A stretch of 6,136 nt of DNA, taken from assembly GCA_002726925.1 (NCBI GenBank), contig PBTJ01000044.1, forward strand, positions 3,003 through 9,138, read 5' to 3'. Positions 1-6,085 of the stretch are shown piece after piece. Made by a program: the position numbers and the translations under genes. Under the pieces are notes generated by a model. It did not search any database. It was not told the origin of the DNA and saw only the letters and a program-made list of their open reading frames with translations. This DNA is from Gammaproteobacteria bacterium. GTDB taxonomy: Bacteria > Pseudomonadota > Gammaproteobacteria > Pseudomonadales > Azotimanducaceae. Within the stretch, counting starts at the first letter, position 1. Each line of letters begins with the position of its first letter.

Positions 1-165
1 GACACCGCTGCCGTGGCGGCAGTACTGCCCTACGGCAGTGTGAGCGTCGAATGCGTTGTTGGTGGTTTGGACGTACCCGCCGTCAGCGACTACGCGCCCG
101 GGGCAGCGCTCGGCGACGTCATAGTGATGGCTAATGCTGCTGTCATCGTTTGCTTCGACGAATAA
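1..165 (+). CDS. C-terminal fragment of an unidentified protein (possibly a TOBE-like tail)
   Basis: Frame 1 is open from the window edge to a TAA at 163-165, giving the last 54 residues of a protein that starts outside the window. The segment is small, hydrophobic and beta-rich in appearance, with a VVGG turn near residues 19-22 and the terminal stretch GDVIVMANAAVIVCFDE. The pattern of a short beta-strand run, a conserved GD-V, and a hydrophobic strand ending in CFDE is reminiscent of TOBE-type C-terminal domains of ABC transporter ATPases. That is only a visual resemblance over a short piece and I cannot confirm it. The reading frame is supported by the absence of stops and by the tight tail-to-tail arrangement with the next gene. 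It is the only gene on the plus strand here, so it is not part of the P450 neighbourhood's transcription unit. Confidence 0.6.
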   Translation, partial: DTAAVAAVLPYGSVSVECVVGGLDVPAVSDYAPGAALGDVIVMANAAVIVCFDE

Positions 166-173
166 GCGCTTTA
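163..173. other. Overlapping convergent gene ends with a stop-codon palindrome
   Basis: The plus-strand TAA (163-165) and the minus-strand TAA (complement of 171-173) are separated by only 5 nt. Bases 164-171 form the 8-bp palindrome AAGCGCTT, which lies across both stop codons. No hairpin with a T-tract is visible between the genes, so each transcript must end inside the opposite gene or rely on another termination mode. Confidence 0.6.
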
Positions 174-2354
174 GAGCACATCTAGAATCCGTGAGTACTT
201 GATCGAGACTTCTCGCCGCTTCTCCAGCGGCCCTATGAATTCATCGTTATCCAGCTCGTTATAAACGATGTAGAGGCCAGAGTTTGCAGTCTGCAGCCAA
301 GAAAAACGCAGGTTCAAGGCCGTGGCATCGCTGCGGTCGTCGTACTGCACCAGTGTCTGCAGCAAGATCTTTGGGCTAAACGAATAGGACAGTCGGAGCC
401 TGGCGACGTTTACCTCAAAGTCGCCATTGGTTACAGGCAACTCAATGCGGTTATTGCTCCAACTTAAGTCGCTAGTAAACGCATCCGCCAATCGGTAGCT
501 CGCTTTCAATTCGGTGGAATTTCGATCACCGCCATAAAATCCGCCAACGTAGGATGTGACAGACCCGCTTAACGCTTTGCGCGGATTCGTCATCACCACG
601 ATCTGCGATTCTTTGTGGTCATATTCACCGACAGGGACAAAGGTGCCTTCGTTGATCTCGAAGGGTTCCCTCACGCCCTCCCGCGTGAAGTTAATGCCGG
701 TATGAATTTCAAATCCGCTCGTCCACTCCCAGTGGTTGTCGACATGCAAATAGCCGGATTCGTAAAAGCCCTCGTCATCTTGGTAGCCCCGGTAAAACAC
801 ATGGGGTCGCAACTCAAATAACCCCCAACGATCGTTCATGCGCTTGCGGTGCCAGATCATGGAGGAAATTTTTTCGTAATTTTTTCGGCGCAAAAATCCC
901 ACCTCTGGATTGAAGTTGTCGCCGACCTTGGCATAGCTCAAAAACGCATCGAGGGGCTGAGAGTTATAATCGGCGCGCATACGCATGGCTTGATCGTCAC
1001 CAGATAGCCCGGGCGTATGGGTTTTCGCTGCGTAGCCAGAGAAGGTCCACGCATCGCCCACGCCCAGCTTGCCGTCGACCGCATAGGTTTGATTGTCATC
1101 GCTGGCAAGATCCGCGGCCTTATCAACAAAGAGCACTCCTACGGAAGAGCGGTTCGCAAACTCTTGGCTAAGGCGCAGCAAACTGAAGTTGGCGCCTGCG
1201 ATACCGTTTTCGGAATCACCAGTCTGCATATGCATGGCGCCGATGTTAGTCGAGTTGCCGATCTTGCCCGAAAGTCTGGCACCAGCATCGATGGGTTGCG
1301 GCTGACCGTCCGAATCTAGGCCAATGCGACGACTGAAAAAAAGCTCCACCTCATCCTTGTCGCCCACCGAAAACTGACCCGCGTTCTCCAGAAAAAAGGG
1401 ACGTTTTTCCGGTAAAAAAATACTGAAGCGATCGAGATTCACCTGCACTTCGTCGACTTCGACCTGCGCGAAGTCGGTGTTGTAAGTAGCGTCCAAGGTG
1501 AGGCTTGGTGTGAGCGCAATTTTGGCGTCAAAACCCAACTCCATATCGTTATGGGTACCCGGCTCGGCGTTACCGCCCCGATCTAAAGTGCCCAGCACGT
1601 AGGGTGTGACTTTGACCGAACGCTGACTGGGAAGGGCCAAATTGGTCAAAGTGCCCGCCTCCGAGAGGCGGTAAAGGTTGTATTGCAGCGGCAGAGGTGA
1701 CCAGTACGCCACTTCATCACGGCGGGCAATATTGCGCTGAAAATTGATACCCCAGCTTTGCGCGCCCTGTTTTCGGTAGCGCAATGACTTGAAGGGAATC
1801 GCAAACTCTGCGCTCCAGCCGAAATCACCGATATGCGTGGCAACCTCCCAAGAGGCATCCCAGTTTCGGTTGAATCCAGAAGAGCCAAATCCACCGCCAC
1901 TGCCCTTGGTGACTTGGCCGTCGTACTGACCGCCTGCTGGCGTGGTACCGAACACAAAGCCATTTTGCTTATCCTCAAAACCGTCAATGATCATTTGAAA
2001 GCTATCGAGGTCGCTCAGGTCAGCATCGCGTCGGCTGTCAGCCACGATCAAACTGCTCGGATCCTGATCAAAACAAACCACCGCGACGTAAAGTGTGTCG
2101 TTGGAGTAGCCCACCCGCACCTGAGTTTCTGCTGAAGCAGGCGCGCCCTCATTCGGCTGAACCTGCTGGAAGTTCGTCGCAGGCATCAGGCTCTGCCAAA
2201 TCGGCTCTGACAGCACAATGCCATCGAGCACTGGCGGTTCTGCCAATGCCTGAGACTCTAACGTGGGTTGAGCTGACACCTGGTGGCTGATGAGCGCAAG
2301 CAAGACAAGAAGCACACGCAAGCTGGGACTTGGCGAGCTTTGACAGATAGACAA
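171..2354 (-). CDS. CBM9-like / DUF5916 domain outer-membrane protein
   Basis: The 727-residue protein has a Sec signal peptide: basic R13, hydrophobic core at about 14-22, likely cleavage after VSA at residue 28. Residues about 35-235 match the carbohydrate-binding family 9-like (DOMON-type) domain, with VLDGIVLSEPIW at 42-53 and the WDASWEVA and GWSAEFAIPFKSLRY strands at about 165-193. From about 245 to the end it matches DUF5916, whose signature FLPEKRPFFLEN sits at 313-324, followed by FFSRRIG at 339-345; the rest is repetitive amphipathic strands typical of a beta-barrel. The family is common in marine Gammaproteobacteria and Bacteroidetes. Its substrate is unknown to me, and an outer-membrane location is inferred. 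The start is TTG: an in-frame TAG lies four codons upstream and AGGGGA sits 8 nt before it. The last residue is leucine, not the aromatic usual for barrel proteins. The cyp153 gene lies 130 bp upstream on the same strand. Confidence 0.9.
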   Translation of the reverse strand: MSICQSSPSPSLRVLLVLLALISHQVSAQPTLESQALAEPPVLDGIVLSEPIWQSLMPATNFQQVQPNEGAPASAETQVRVGYSNDTLYVAVVCFDQDPSSLIVADSRRDADLSDLDSFQMIIDGFEDKQNGFVFGTTPAGGQYDGQVTKGSGGGFGSSGFNRNWDASWEVATHIGDFGWSAEFAIPFKSLRYRKQGAQSWGINFQRNIARRDEVAYWSPLPLQYNLYRLSEAGTLTNLALPSQRSVKVTPYVLGTLDRGGNAEPGTHNDMELGFDAKIALTPSLTLDATYNTDFAQVEVDEVQVNLDRFSIFLPEKRPFFLENAGQFSVGDKDEVELFFSRRIGLDSDGQPQPIDAGARLSGKIGNSTNIGAMHMQTGDSENGIAGANFSLLRLSQEFANRSSVGVLFVDKAADLASDDNQTYAVDGKLGVGDAWTFSGYAAKTHTPGLSGDDQAMRMRADYNSQPLDAFLSYAKVGDNFNPEVGFLRRKNYEKISSMIWHRKRMNDRWGLFELRPHVFYRGYQDDEGFYESGYLHVDNHWEWTSGFEIHTGINFTREGVREPFEINEGTFVPVGEYDHKESQIVVMTNPRKALSGSVTSYVGGFYGGDRNSTELKASYRLADAFTSDLSWSNNRIELPVTNGDFEVNVARLRLSYSFSPKILLQTLVQYDDRSDATALNLRFSWLQTANSGLYIVYNELDNDEFIGPLEKRREVSIKYSRILDVL

Positions 2355-2362
2355 AAGAGATT

Positions 2363-2368
2363 TCCCCT
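2363..2368 (-). promoter_or_regulatory. Ribosome binding site fixing a TTG start
   Basis: AGGGGA on the minus strand lies 8 nt before the TTG at 2352-2354. An in-frame TAG in the same stretch (complement of 2367-2369) excludes any start further upstream, so this TTG is the earliest possible one. It is also the only candidate start with a good Shine-Dalgarno match. Confidence 0.65.
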
Positions 2369-2374
2369 AACACG

Positions 2375-2408
2375 AAAAAACGCGAGCGCGAGAAAGTCTT
2401 GCGCTAGC
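2375..2408 (-). terminator. Hairpin plus T6 in the leader of the DUF5916 gene
   Basis: On the minus strand AGCGC (2389-2385 side) pairs with GCGCT (2405-2401 side) around an 11-nt loop. Beyond one T-C mismatch, two further G-C pairs extend the stem. One base later come six T residues (complement of 2375-2380). This is the usual shape of an intrinsic terminator, though the stem is short and imperfect. It ends about 20 nt before the TTG start of the DUF5916 gene, which leaves no room for a promoter after it. It could therefore stop cyp153 transcription or act as an attenuator for the downstream gene. Confidence 0.4.
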
Positions 2409-2435
2409 TTTGGCCTAATGGGACATCGCCCCCAA

Positions 2436-2465
2436 AGGCAACCGAAGACAACGGTGGCGTTGCCT
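2436..2465 (-). terminator. Stem-loop just after cyp153
   Basis: AGGCAAC at 2436-2442 and GTTGCCT at 2459-2465 form a perfect 7-bp stem with a 16-nt loop, starting about 20 nt after the cyp153 stop codon. On the minus strand only a TTT follows, so it is weak as an intrinsic terminator. It may instead protect the 3' end of the message. Confidence 0.35.
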
Positions 2466-2484
2466 CAGGCGAGTGCACTAAGCA

Positions 2485-3807
2485 CTACTTGCGAGTCACG
2501 CGCACCGGTAACGACGTGTAGCCCTTTACAAAGGACGAGAACGTGCGTTCGACTTCGCCCACCACTTCGATGTTCTCAAAGCGTTCCATGATCTCTTCCC
2601 ATAGAACGCGCAACTGCATCTCCGCCAGACGGTTGCCCATGCAGCGATGAATACCGAACCCAAACGACAAGTGGTTACGCGCATTTTCGCGGTCAATGAT
2701 CAAGTCTTCGCCGCGCTCAAATACGCTTTCGTCGCGGTTGCCCGAGACGTACCACATCAGCATTTGATCGCCAGCCTTGATGTTCTTACCGCCAATGATG
2801 CAGTCGTTATTTGCAGTACGACGCATATAGGCCAACGGCGTCTGCCAGCGAATGATTTCCGCTACCATGTTTGGAATCAATGAAGGGTCTTTTTTCAGCT
2901 TCTCGTACTCTGAGGGGAACTGGTTCAGAGCCAGCACCCCGCCCGACATGGAGTTACGTGTGGTGTCGTTGCCGCCCACAATCAGCAGAATCAGATTGCC
3001 CAGGAATTCCATTGGCTCCATGTCTTTAGTGTCTTCGCCATGAGCCATCATCGAAACCAAATCACCGGTAGGATTCTTTTTTCGCTCTTCCCAGATCTGC
3101 GTAAAGCACACCAAGCACTCGATAAGTTCTTCGCGGCGTTGCTCTTCAGTATCAATCACACCACCACCAGGTACAGCAGTGGCCACATCCGACCAGCGGG
3201 TTAGCTTTGCCCGGTCTTCGTATGGAAAGTCGAATAAGGTGGCCAACATGCGCGTAGTCAGCTCGATGGATACGGTATCAACCCAATCGAAGGTTTCGCC
3301 TTCGGGTAGTGAATCCAGTACTTCGCAAGTGCGCTCACGAATGAGTGCTTCCATACCCGCCAAGTTCCGCGTGGATACCACCGGCGAAACGGTCTTACGC
3401 TGCACGTCGTGCTTCGGCTGGTCCATAGCAATGAACATACTGACGTCAAGGGCGCCCTCTGGCAGCGGTTGGTCGATTGGAAAGCCCAGCGTAATACCGT
3501 GAGCACTGGAGAAGTTCTTATGATCGGTGTCCACCGCCTTAATCTCGTCGTAACGAGTCAACGACCAATATCGACCGGCCACCTCAGTTTCATTGAAGTG
3601 CACCGGATCATCGCGGCGTAAGCGCTCAAAGTACTCGAGCATACGGTTTTCGCTGAACAACCGATTCCAAACTGGGTTGATCTCATCGAGGAGAACATCG
3701 GACGCCGCAGGAATGGGCCCTTTCTTACTAAGGTCTTGCTCGCTGCCGGGGCGAACAAATTCCGGCGCTGCATCATTCTCTATTGTGGTGTCTATGGCTT
3801 CGCTCAT
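2485..3807 (-). CDS. cyp153: CYP153-family cytochrome P450 (alkane/fatty-acid terminal hydroxylase)
   Basis: A 440-residue soluble class I P450. All hallmark motifs are visible: HDVQRKTVSP at 133-142, the I-helix oxygen-binding GGNDTT at 278-283, the K-helix ExxR in EIIRWQTP at 317-320, and the heme loop FGFGIHRCMG at 382-391 with Cys389 as axial ligand. The stretches TRMLATLFDFPYEDRAKLT, LLIVGGNDTTRNSMSGG and MWYVSGNRDE agree closely, from memory, with CYP153A enzymes, which oxidise the terminal carbon of medium-chain alkanes, alcohols and fatty acids using a 2Fe-2S ferredoxin and a reductase. Neither partner is encoded in the window. I start at ATG 3805-3807 because AGGAGG lies 7 nt upstream; a GTG nine codons earlier is in frame but has no such site. 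No membrane anchor or signal peptide is seen. The exact substrate cannot be read from the sequence. Confidence 0.95.
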   Translation of the reverse strand: MSEAIDTTIENDAAPEFVRPGSEQDLSKKGPIPAASDVLLDEINPVWNRLFSENRMLEYFERLRRDDPVHFNETEVAGRYWSLTRYDEIKAVDTDHKNFSSAHGITLGFPIDQPLPEGALDVSMFIAMDQPKHDVQRKTVSPVVSTRNLAGMEALIRERTCEVLDSLPEGETFDWVDTVSIELTTRMLATLFDFPYEDRAKLTRWSDVATAVPGGGVIDTEEQRREELIECLVCFTQIWEERKKNPTGDLVSMMAHGEDTKDMEPMEFLGNLILLIVGGNDTTRNSMSGGVLALNQFPSEYEKLKKDPSLIPNMVAEIIRWQTPLAYMRRTANNDCIIGGKNIKAGDQMLMWYVSGNRDESVFERGEDLIIDRENARNHLSFGFGIHRCMGNRLAEMQLRVLWEEIMERFENIEVVGEVERTFSSFVKGYTSLPVRVTRK

Positions 3808-3814
3808 CGTACCG

Positions 3815-3820
3815 CCTCCT
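3815..3820 (-). promoter_or_regulatory. Consensus Shine-Dalgarno for cyp153
   Basis: A perfect AGGAGG on the minus strand sits 7 nt before ATG 3805-3807. It selects this ATG over the in-frame GTG at 3832-3834, because the Shine-Dalgarno would then lie inside the coding region. Confidence 0.85.
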
Positions 3821-3859
3821 AATTCCTTTAGCACATAACGATAGCGTAGATTTCTAGGC

Positions 3860-3894
3860 TTAGCGATGGGTCACCCGCGGAAAATCTGCGCTAA
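3860..3894. promoter_or_regulatory. Operator-like nested dyads upstream of cyp153
   Basis: TTAGCG (3860-3865) and CGCTAA (3889-3894) form a 6-bp inverted repeat. Inside it is the odd-centred palindrome GGGTCACCC (3868-3876). The element lies about 50-90 bp before the cyp153 ATG, where a regulator could act on its promoter. I see no convincing -35/-10 pair in the 203-bp gap; a TTGACG with a poor -10 (AAAAGT) 17 nt later, on the minus strand between about 3937 and 3909, is the best candidate. Confidence 0.25.
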
Positions 3895-4010
3895 AGCGAC
3901 CGTCGTGAAACTTTTCAGCATGTTTGCACAGACGTCAATAAAGACCCCTAGCAGCCGCGGGTTTACGAAAAAATCAACCCAGCGCGCACGCCCTTTAACG
4001 CCGCAGTCGG

Positions 4011-4712
4011 CTAATACCCAGCAAACGTCAGCGCTGCTTCGGCATGTAACACCGTCGTATCGAACGCGGGAAATGAAAAATCGTCCGGAGTGATGAGCAG
4101 GCCAATTTCGGTGCAGCCGAAAATGACGCCGTCGGCAGGTGCGTCGGCATCGCTACGCGCCTTCTCGATGATTTGCATATAAGTCTGCTTAGACGAATCA
4201 ATCACCTTGCCCTGACAAAGTTCATCATAGATCACCCGGTGCACTTCAATTCGATCCTGCTCTTCAGGCACCACGGCGTGAATGCGGTGGCGATCGCGCA
4301 GATATCCCAAGTAAAAATCTTGTTCCATGGTAAAACGGGTGGCTAGGAGTAGTGGGCGGGTAGCACTGCTGTCGTGAACTGCCGAGGCGACAGCATCGCC
4401 AATATGCAGCAGCGGAATATCGACAGCTGCTTGTACCTTCGCAGCCATTTTGTGCATGGTGTTCGTGCATACCAGCAAGCACCCTGCACCGCTGGCCTCA
4501 AGCCCTCTGGCCGCATCAACCATCATTCGCGTTAGCCCATCCCAATCGCCTGCCGTTTGCAGCCGCCCGATCTCTTGAAAATCGAAGGATCGCAGCAGTA
4601 GATCAACCGAATGCAGACCGCCCAAGCGCTCGCGCGCCATGCGGTTGAGCAGTTGGTAATAGATGGCCGTGCTTTCCCAACTCATACCGCCGATGAGACC
4701 GATTTTTTTCAC
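4011..4712 (-). CDS. ygeA: Aspartate/glutamate racemase family, YgeA-like amino-acid racemase
   Basis: A 233-residue cofactor-independent racemase of the Asp/Glu/hydantoin racemase superfamily. The N-terminal IGLIGGMSWEST (4-15), ERLGGLHS (28-35), LVCTNTMHK (80-88), FTMEQDFY (127-134) and VIFGCTEIGLL (196-206) agree closely, from memory, with E. coli YgeA. The two catalytic cysteines are present as Cys82 and Cys200, one in each lobe. E. coli YgeA is reported to racemise several amino acids rather than aspartate alone, so the substrate here is open. The start is GTG (4710-4712), with AAGGA 7 nt upstream, and the resulting length is normal for the family. No signal peptide is seen, so it is cytoplasmic. 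The gene stands between two gaps of 203 and 362 bp and so is probably transcribed alone. No clear link to the P450 is visible. Confidence 0.92.
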   Translation of the reverse strand: MKKIGLIGGMSWESTAIYYQLLNRMARERLGGLHSVDLLLRSFDFQEIGRLQTAGDWDGLTRMMVDAARGLEASGAGCLLVCTNTMHKMAAKVQAAVDIPLLHIGDAVASAVHDSSATRPLLLATRFTMEQDFYLGYLRDRHRIHAVVPEEQDRIEVHRVIYDELCQGKVIDSSKQTYMQIIEKARSDADAPADGVIFGCTEIGLLITPDDFSFPAFDTTVLHAEAALTFAGY

Positions 4713-4798
4713 CGCAATGTCCTTAGTTGCTGCTGACTCGTGCCCGCGTGTTATCGCTTAACTACTGATCTCGAGCCACACAGCATTTCTCCAATGCC

Positions 4799-4812
4799 GT
4801 GTGAATTCACAC
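4799..4812. promoter_or_regulatory. 14-bp perfect palindrome, possible operator
   Basis: GTGTGAATTCACAC is a perfect inverted repeat about 86 nt before the racemase start codon. It contains TGTGA and TCACA half-sites like those of CRP/FNR-type regulators but with a 2-bp rather than 6-bp spacer, so it is not a CRP site. Its length fits a TetR-, GntR- or MarR-type operator. The regulator is unknown. Confidence 0.4.
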
Positions 4813-4815
4813 TCT

Positions 4816-4872
4816 GGTTGGCCAGACAAAACGGTCAACACCGGGACTTGTTGATTTAAGTGTCTGGCAACC
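4816..4872. repeat. 57-bp imperfect inverted repeat
   Basis: GGTTG-G-CCAGACA (4816-4828) pairs with TGTCTGG-CAACC (4861-4872) as 12 base pairs around a single bulged G at 4821. Inside, AAA (4829-4831) can pair with TTT (4855-4857), and TCAACA (4835-4840) pairs with TGTTGA (4849-4854), closing an 8-nt loop. About 21 pairs are possible over 57 nt. No T-tract follows on either strand, so it is not a standard terminator. Candidates are a structured RNA, a REP-like or miniature mobile element, or a regulator dyad. Confidence 0.55.
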
Positions 4873-5074
4873 CCGAAGGATCGCGCGAACGCGGCGAAAC
4901 CTCATGCAATTGGGCCATCTAAAGAAGAGGCAGCTTATAAACGGTAGGTTCAGGTGGACGAGCGCGACAATTTTAATTAGCGCCGTTCGTTCAGCCGCCA
5001 TGGGCGCGCTTATTTGCGGCTCACCTCTACCTTTGTTGGGGCCAGAACGCCGACAGACTGCACATCGAAAATTT

Positions 5075-6070
5075 CTAGCAAGATCGAAGTTCTTGCAGCA
5101 AATCACTGGGCGTGTTGTCGGGCATAGCGATTACATCGACGGCACCGGAAAAACGCCCACGAATCTTGTCCGCGATTTGATCAAACCGACCCACAGCGCA
5201 GAATTCGTGCACGATGTCGTCGGAGACTTCTTGGGTCATTTGCTCCCACTGGCCCTTTTTCGACATGTCATTGAGCTTGTGCCCAAGATCTTCCCAACCG
5301 TGTTGTTCAAACACCGGCCAGTAGGAAGGGGTTGAGCCGTAAAACCCCACGCGCATGCGCACCCATTCGAACATCTTGCTAACGGCCTCATCATCGGCGC
5401 CGGTGACCACAAAGCCGCCACCGCTGATCTCGAAGTCCTCGCGTTGTCGGCCTGAGTTTTCTAAACCTTGGTTGAGCCGTGGCACTATGACCTCTTGTAA
5501 GTATTTGCCAGTGCAAAAAGCATGCAGCATTACGCCGTCGCATTCCTCCGCCGCCACTTTCATCATCACCGGGCCAACCGCTGCAATTTGTACCTTGGGT
5601 ATGCCGTACTCGCAGGGTTCTGGCGTGAAGTTAGGAGTCATCAGGCTGAACTGGTAGTGCTCGCCATGATAATTAAGCGGGGTGCCATTAGCCCAGCAAT
5701 CCCAGATAGCGTGCAGCGACTGCACGTACTCACGCATGCGTGGCGCGGGCGCAGACCAAGGCACGCTGAATCGCCGCACATTATGGCCTTTCACTTGGCT
5801 GCCAATGCCGAGGGTAAAGCGCCCCTTACTGGCGCGCTGTAAATCCCAAGATAAGTTTGCCGCCACCATGGGGCTGCGGGAAAACGCGATGGCAATACTG
5901 GTGCGCAACTCCAGTGATTCCGTGTGCGTGGCTGCAACCGCCAAGGGTAAGAAAGCGTCCTGACGGTTTTCCTGCGTCGAAACACCCGTGAAGCCAATAT
6001 CTTCTATCGTTTTTGCCGATGCACCCACGGCGTTTAAATCATCGGCTGGCAATCCAGTATTGATTTTCAT
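5075..6070 (-). CDS. LLM-class flavin/F420-dependent oxidoreductase, MSMEG_2256-like
   Basis: A 331-residue bacterial-luciferase-like (TIM-barrel) monooxygenase/reductase. Recognisable elements are the N-terminal strand MKINTGLP, the ENRQDAFLPLAVAATHT segment (34-50), IAFSRSPMVAA (61-71), the GRFTLGIGSQVKGH loop (83-96), the RMREYVQSLHAIWDCW helix (111-126) and IAAVGPVMMKVAAEECDG (162-179). The pattern fits the group named after mycobacterial MSMEG_2256, annotated as probable F420-dependent. In a proteobacterium FMN may be the real cofactor; the sequence alone does not decide. The substrate is unknown. The ATG at 6068-6070 has AAGGA 7 nt upstream and the length is normal. Only 15 nt separate it from the stop codon of the preceding gene, so the two are probably co-transcribed. 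The protein ends in cysteine (ELRSC), with no visible targeting signal. Confidence 0.88.
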   Translation of the reverse strand: MKINTGLPADDLNAVGASAKTIEDIGFTGVSTQENRQDAFLPLAVAATHTESLELRTSIAIAFSRSPMVAANLSWDLQRASKGRFTLGIGSQVKGHNVRRFSVPWSAPAPRMREYVQSLHAIWDCWANGTPLNYHGEHYQFSLMTPNFTPEPCEYGIPKVQIAAVGPVMMKVAAEECDGVMLHAFCTGKYLQEVIVPRLNQGLENSGRQREDFEISGGGFVVTGADDEAVSKMFEWVRMRVGFYGSTPSYWPVFEQHGWEDLGHKLNDMSKKGQWEQMTQEVSDDIVHEFCAVGRFDQIADKIRGRFSGAVDVIAMPDNTPSDLLQELRSC

Positions 6071-6085
6071 GGTCGCATCCTTTGG

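Larger units (their letters stand above)
4713..5074. other. 362-bp intergenic region with palindromes and no gene
   Basis: No open frame in this stretch has a ribosome binding site or protein-like composition; the frames present look like chance readings. It holds the two dyads annotated separately (4799-4812 and 4816-4872) and two weaker ones: AGCCGC/GCGGCT at 4993-4998 and 5016-5021, and GCGC-AATT-TT-AATT-GCGC around 4962-4983. None is followed by a T-tract, so I see no intrinsic terminator for the LLM gene. No clear sigma-70 promoter for the racemase could be picked out. Confidence 0.6.

Noticed and set aside
3808..3834. Upstream GTG start adding nine residues to the P450
   Set aside because: The extra codons contain the consensus AGGAGG itself, which is correctly spaced for the ATG at 3805-3807.
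3968..4010. T6 run after the racemase stop as an intrinsic terminator
   Set aside because: The bases before the T-run on the minus strand are G-rich with no complementary C-rich arm; only a 4-bp GCCG/CGGC stem exists, and it is about 30 nt away.
3866..4093. Plus-strand open frame of 75 codons between cyp153 and the racemase
   Set aside because: It overlaps the racemase C-terminus in antisense, lacks a Shine-Dalgarno site and has low-complexity Thr/Ser/Arg/Lys composition.
4799..4812. CRP binding site
   Set aside because: The half-sites TGTGA and TCACA are present but separated by 2 bp instead of the required 6 bp.
4816..4872. The bulged inverted repeat as an integron attC site
   Set aside because: attC sites end 5' in RYYYAAC and 3' in GTTRRRY. 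Here the arms are reversed (GGTTG on the left, CAACC on the right) on both strands, and no integron cassette or integrase is present.
4807..5106. Minus-strand open frame of 99 codons filling part of the intergenic gap
   Set aside because: It overlaps the end of the LLM gene in another frame, runs through the inverted repeat, and has a Cys/Arg-rich composition typical of a chance frame.
4904..5335. Plus-strand open frame of 143 codons crossing the gap and the end of the LLM gene
   Set aside because: It overlaps the well-supported LLM gene in antisense, has no ribosome binding site, and its product has no recognisable family features.
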